A DNA stretch of 64,000 nt. Origin: Ashinkailepas kermadecensis. Its lineage: Eukaryota > Arthropoda > Thecostraca > Neolepadidae. Positions 58,920 through 64,000 of the stretch are shown here, one piece after another. A program made the position numbers and the translations under genes. The notes beneath the pieces are model-generated. The model did not search any database and was not told the DNA's origin. It was given only the letters and a program-made list of their open reading frames with translations. The stretch spans positions 1-64,000 of the forward strand of contig JAOTOM010004285.1 in the NCBI GenBank assembly GCA_034440615.1. Reading direction: 5' to 3'. The stretch's first letter is position 1; each line of letters opens with the position of its first letter.

Positions 58920-59555
58920 TGTGAAGGGGACAGCGGCAGGCCCCATGGAGGCAGTGGACAAGGAGGCAGCGGGGGAAAGGAGGAAGTGGACAGAGGATAG
59001 GAGACGGAGGAGGGACATGGGGAGAATGTGAAGTGACAGGGGCCGGGAGAAACGTGGCAGTTGTCCCTATTAAGAGACTTGTGTTTAATAAAAGCCAATT
59101 GTGCTGTTGTTCATAATAAATAGTGAGCTGTAACAAAATGTACACATTTGCTCTTCCAGGGGTCTGGACGTCAGAGCTAGTCTTCCAACATCCTGTTTTG
59201 TTTACATGCAACATTTAATCATGCAGCAGTAGGATGCACTTCTGGAAGATTATCAACTACATTGTGCTACCCGCAAATGTCCATGATATTAGCAACGCAT
59301 TCGCATTCGCATTCAGCATCCTATTCGCATACTCTCCGAATTCGTTCATTTTTTCAGGATATGATCTTAGTCGCTTGCAAAAGTAAGGTAAACAACGATT
59401 CTTCAGTAGGACGAGCGGTTCGATCTCCAGAGGTCCAGAGAGGTCACTCGGGTCAAAAACGGTGTACCGTATACAATTCGAAGTATTTAACTTAGCCGAA
59501 TGATTCCAACGCCTACATGTCCGCTGTCCATCAAAGATGCAGCACATCGAATTAC
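58920..59555. other. No gene recognised
   Basis: The start is AGGGGACAGCGGCAGG-like purine-rich text, then mixed sequence. CATTCGCATTCGCATTCAGC is a short direct repeat at about 59298. Confidence 0.4.
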
Positions 59556-59559
59556 GTGA

Positions 59560-61522
59560 ACCTCAATGCCACAGTTTGACCTCAGGTCACCGAAGTTGGT
59601 TTTACTCATGCACTATATCTATTTACGGGGTGCCGAATAAAATCATGGTGACACATTGGATATACCTGATTTTTGCAGGTCATAGTCTACATAGCACGTA
59701 AATAGAGCACATCAATCAAAATGACTCATTATGGCCACTGATTCCTTACCGTTCGCCAAAAATTCCCCAAAAATGCAACTATACCAAATACTTGTGTACC
59801 GATAATTTCCGCAAAATTTTACTTGGCACGACGAAAAAACACCTAGACATTGGTTATGGCCCATGGATGCAGCACATTGAAGCATCTGGTCTACAATCTC
59901 ATAGTTTGACCTATATTCGCAAAATACTGTTTTGACCACGCATTATTGCCATCTACGGGGTACCTGATAATACCTTCCTAAATACATTCATCTGATGGAC
60001 ATTAGCGCCAAAAATCTCCCATCGGACAAGAAAGCAGCACATCGAAGCATGTCATCTTCAAGCTCACCATTTGACCTCCGGTCAACTTAGACTTTAACAT
60101 TACACCCTTTGGGAATATCACGGTGTACCGAATACAATTTCCCTGAATGCATTTATCGGATGGATATTAGCGTCGAATAATCGCCCACCGAGCAAGGACG
60201 CAGCACATCCGAGCACGTGCCCGTCAGCGCAAGCATTTGACCTCAGGTCAGGTTTTATGAAATTCAGAAAAAGAAAGTAGTCCACATGGGTACCGTATGT
60301 GGGCCAAACGAAGCATTGAATGTAGACTATCTCACCACTGATGCAGGCACTAACAACACAAGAAACAGCACACTGCGTGACCTGACCTCTATCGATGACG
60401 CATTTCATCAGGTAGCACTAGCGTCCCATTCAACAACGCATTCAGAAACGAATTCACCAATGTTCTCCGATTCGTCTGAAAATTTGACAGAACCTTCGCA
60501 GAAATATCTGTACTTGTATCCTGAAACCATTTTCTGCTACGACGAACCATTTCGCCTTCAGAGGCGAAAAGGTCAGCCAGGTCAAATCTGGGGTACCACA
60601 TAACTTGCCGGATAATTCACTTATTGGAATCATTCAAACGCTTGTGCCACCGCTATCACAGTGGCATGCAGCATACCAAGTGAACTGGTGACTCGAGGCC
60701 ACCATTTGACCTCAGGTCAACGAAGACTTTAACATTACACTCTATGGGAATATCACGGTGTACCGAATACAATTTTCCTGAATACATTTATCGGATGGAT
60801 ATTACCGTCGAAGAATCGCCCACCGAGCAAGGACGCAGCACATCCGAGCATGTGACCATCATCATCAGCGTTTGACCTCAGGTCAGGTTTAACGAAATTC
60901 AGAAAAAGAAAGTAGTCCACTTGGGTACCGTATGTGGGCCAAACGAAGCATTGAATGTAGACTATCTCAACACTGATGCATGCACTAGCAACACAAGAAG
61001 CAGCACACTGCGTGACCTGACCTCTATCGATGACGCATCTCATCAGGTAGCACTAGCGTCCCATTCAACAACGCATTCAGAAACGAATTCACCAATGTTC
61101 TCCGATTCGTCTTAAAATTTGACACAACCTTCGCAGAAATACCCGTACATGCATCCCGAAACCATTTTCTGCTACGACGAACCATTTCGTCTTCAGAGGC
61201 GAAAAGGTCAGCAAGGTGAAATCTGGGGTACCACATAACTTGCCGGAGAATTCACTTATTGGAATCATTCAAACGCTTGTGCCACCGCTAGCACGGTTGC
61301 ATGCAGCACACCAAGTCAACTGGTCACTCGAGGCCACCACTTGACCTCAGGTCAACGAAGACTTTAACATTACACCCTATGGGAAAATCACGGTGTACCG
61401 AATACAATTTCCCTGAATACATTTATCGGATGTATATTAGCGTCGAATAATCGCCCACCGAGCAAGGAGGCAGCACATCCGAGCATGTGACCGTCAGCGT
61501 CAGCGTTTGACCTCAGGTCAGG
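59560..61522 (+). repeat. 635-bp tandem repeat with TGACCTCAGGTCA palindromes
   Basis: GGGAA[TA]ATCACGGTGTACCG recurs at 60111, 60746 and 61381, spacing 635. Units are about 90% or more alike over ATTTATCGGATGGATATTAG, GCAAGGACGCAGCACATCCG and ACTGATGCAGGCACTAACAA-like blocks. Older, more diverged sub-units lie at 59560-60110. The third copy breaks at about 61522, directly before the transposase frame. TGACCTCAGGTCA or a one-base variant occurs at 59577, 60072, 60238, 60707, 60873, 61342 and 61508. Confidence 0.93.
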
Positions 61523-61540
61523 TTTGCATGTCGCTGTGGT

Positions 61541-64000
61541 ATGTGCGTATCATTCAATGCCTCATCTGCCGTTATACTTTCACAGTTCCAGGCATTCCGG
61601 ACTGCTATCCGCAATGTATATCCCCTTCACCTGGAGCCGACCCTGTCTTTCTGGATGGACGTGGCGGGCGTCGTGACTTCAAAAGGGCGACCGCTGGGAA
61701 AACGTGCTCGCGGTGGCAAACAGGTACAACAAATAAATCATTTAGCTAAGAAACTTCAAATTGGATATAAGCGGAATTCCGTGTTTCATGACGCAGTAGA
61801 CAATCTTGTTGTTGCGGATGATAGTGTCGTACAGCCAGGCATGACCTCTTCAGATGCAACCGACAACACCGAAAATTCACTGTTACATAGCGATATAGAA
61901 GGACAACTGCCCACCAGATCAGAAGAGGAAAGCTGCGCAAAAGCAAAAGTTGGTGAGTCGGAGAAAGAAGACACGATGAGTTACACGGGTTACTGGACCA
62001 TATCAGAACACGAAAGCTACGGAGAAGAGAAAGCTGGTGGGTCGCAGGAAGAAGAAACGAGGAGCATCGATAGCTGGATTAGTCCAGGAGAGGAACACGG
62101 CCTCGAAGAGGCACCTGGTCAGTCGCAGGAAGAGGAAACTACAAAGGGTATCGGTAGCTGGATAAGAACAGGAGAGGAACTAGGTCCCGAAGAGGCACCT
62201 GGTCGGTCGGAGGAAGAAACGAGGAAGGGTAGCAGGAGCTGGACCAGACCAGGAGAGGAATACTGTCACAAAGAAGAAGCTGGTGAACCTGAGGGAGAAA
62301 GAAAATCGAGCAATGCAGACAGCGAAGACAACGACGAAGGCCTGTTTGAAGTTTCACTCACCGTTGAGGAATGGACTGACATGCTTACAACATCTGGTAA
62401 AAAGTTTCAACGAGAATAGACCATTGCTATGGCGAAGCACATTGGAAAGCACGTTAGCCCATCGTGCGTGCTCTCGTTCAAAGGCCATCGAATCAAAAAT
62501 GAAGATTCCAGGAAGAAGGTTGGACACTACATGAGAGCATATGCTACGTGTAAATTTCCGAACTGTGCAAGTTATTTCATATGGGTGAAGGATGTACCAA
62601 CAGGAAATCGTGACATCAGGCTATTCGTCCGGCGTGAAGGATCATGCTGTCACGATGGCCCACCTCGCCGCAGGTGGCTAACAGGAAAACAGCGAAAATA
62701 AATTGCCAGCTTATCACGGGGAAGAAGGGCATACCTGACTCAACAAGCTCTGCTGCAAGCCGTCCCAGAGCAAGAGCTGAGAGACGGGAACGCAACGGGA
62801 GTTCCCGATCTAGACGTATTGAGGCATGCAGCCAGCGAAGCTAGAGCGGCAGACAGGTTCAGTAAAAATCCAAACTTCGACATAGATGTGATCATGAAAA
62901 CTTCCCGCGCGGTGGATCTAACTTCAGAGAAAGCTCTGGGATTTGTGCACACCAACAGTATCGAGCCTTTCGTTGTCCATATCTTCAAAGAAGAAATGCT
63001 GCGAGCATACCATCGAAGCCCATCAATGCTTCACATAGACGCGACTGGATCGGTTGTGGGCAAGGTGCGGGAACGAGATGTATACTGTTACGCACTAGTA
63101 GCGGCTGACAAAGAAGGCTCCTACCCACTAGCCATCATACTATCGAATTCGCATACAACAGTAACTATCAGCCACTTTCTCAACCATGTCAATCACCAGT
63201 ATCGACGACTAACAGCAAAGGATCTCCTTCCGCCTTCCATTGTCACGGATTTCAGCTGGGCCATCATCAAGGCAGGCATGCTTTCCATGAATAAAACAAA
63301 CTTGAAAACGTATCTGGACAAATGTTGGAGTTCCGCTATTGACTTAACTGAGCTGGGGTTCATTCCATTCGCTTTGTGCCGAGCCCATATTGCGAAATGG
63401 TTTTCTGTAATCCTGAAGTCTCATTTCAATGACAAGAAAGTTCGACGAGCATACATGTGGCTACTAACCAAGCTGTCTGAATCCACCGATATGGAAACAA
63501 TGACGACGCTGTTCGAAGAGATATGTCGCTTAGCCTACTCAACTTTTCTGGAGGAGGAGCCCTTGCAATCACATGGTGCGGAAGAGACCGACGATGACGA
63601 GGGAGAAGATGGTGTGTTAGCTTCCCCGTGCCAACTGCCTCCATCAAGAAAAAAAACACTCCGGAACACGACACCCTTCGGCGTCCATTTTGCAAATGTG
63701 GCTAAATCGGTTCGCGAGAGAGCAGGAACGGAGGTGCACGGGACGAAGCTGAATCCGTTCTACTGTCCGCAAATGATAAAGCAGCTCTTGACAACATATA
63801 CGCCAATGGCTCCCTTCTGGAGCTGTGTGCTCCCGGTCTCTGCAAACCTGCTATCAAATGCAGCCGTAGAATCCTTTTTTAACACTCGCACGTCCGACGG
63901 TCCGCGCCAACTTCGCATGTTCGGGGGGGCAGATGTCTGCCCCCCTAAGATCTCCAGAACTATGCTAGATAGCGACAAACGGAAAACGGCGTTGGATAGC
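61541..64000 (+). pseudogene. MULE-like transposase, 820 codons with two stops, runs off the edge
   Basis: One frame runs from ATG 61541 to the window end with only TAG 62417-62419 and TAA 62699-62701 in it. The first third is acidic with Glu/Ser-rich repeats of about 37 residues (GSWIRTGEELGPEEAPGRSE). After the first stop a small zinc-binding module CKFPNC...GSCCHDG appears, as in FLYWCH/WRKY-GCM1-like modules of Mutator-like transposases. A DDE core follows: LHIDATGSVV (Asp codon 63038), IVTDFSWAII (Asp 63248), CRAHIAKWF (C-x2-H, 63377) and LSNAAVESFFNT (Glu 63869). Both stops may be single-base changes; the first sits where Trp (TGG) is plausible. Tandem repeats lie immediately upstream. 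The 3' end is outside the window. Confidence 0.85.

Noticed and set aside
60286..60603. 105-codon frame in the 635-bp repeat
   Set aside because: The frame is broken in the next copy of the repeat (60921-61115 ends early), so there is no sign of coding constraint.

Overview
This is a eukaryotic, invertebrate-type genomic window. It has spliced genes with GC-rich exons, long AT-rich introns packed with minisatellites, CR1-like LINE fragments, tRNA-derived SINEs with clean target-site duplications, and several DNA-transposon families. Degenerate CCTAA (TTAGG-like) runs fit an arthropod, but I cannot name the species. No operons, rRNA genes, CRISPR arrays or intact tRNA genes were seen.

Three host genes are recognisable from spliced exons that join in phase. 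(1) ZNF598/Hel2-type ribosome-collision E3 ligase, minus strand, about 4.0-12.25 kb. Four zinc-finger exons (12132-12247, 9331-9426, 7496-7605, 7130-7270) join precisely, and two further exons carry D/E-F-P-T-L motifs. The third-last recognised exon has a 2-base frameshift, and I could not find the N-terminal RING exons. (2) A CHIC1/2-type cysteine-rich hydrophobic protein, plus strand, 14722-28913, four exons, complete at 166 residues. (3) RFWD3, the RING/WD40 E3 ligase of the replication-stress and Fanconi pathways, minus strand, 30652-45400. It has an N-terminal SQ-rich exon, a RING exon, a short helical exon, a linker exon and a 277-residue WD40 exon, and one intron has a GC donor. CHIC and RFWD3 converge tail to tail; ZNF598 and CHIC diverge.

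The non-genic DNA is the unusual part. At least fifteen tandem arrays lie in introns. One (44-bp unit, 5.96-7.13 kb) repeats the exon-end/5' splice-site sequence of the adjacent ZNF598 exon. Another (45-bp unit, 24.94-25.44 kb) repeats a 3'-splice-site-like sequence inside a CHIC intron. A 2.9-kb RFWD3 intron array repeats a TATATAA motif dozens of times. A 133-bp satellite carries DR1-type nuclear-receptor half-site pairs, and a 635-bp tandem repeat carries TGACCTCAGGTCA palindromes.

From 45.4 kb to the end I find no host gene. There are MITEs; a 7.35-kb block bounded by a perfect 8-bp direct repeat and CAGTGGCGTCGCCAC-type inverted ends, filled with tandem repeats (51565-58910); and at the right edge a transposase frame of 820 codons with only two stops, preceded by tandem repeats in a layout reminiscent of Foldback/NOF elements. 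Splice sites and families were assigned by eye from sequence and remembered family features; no search was run.
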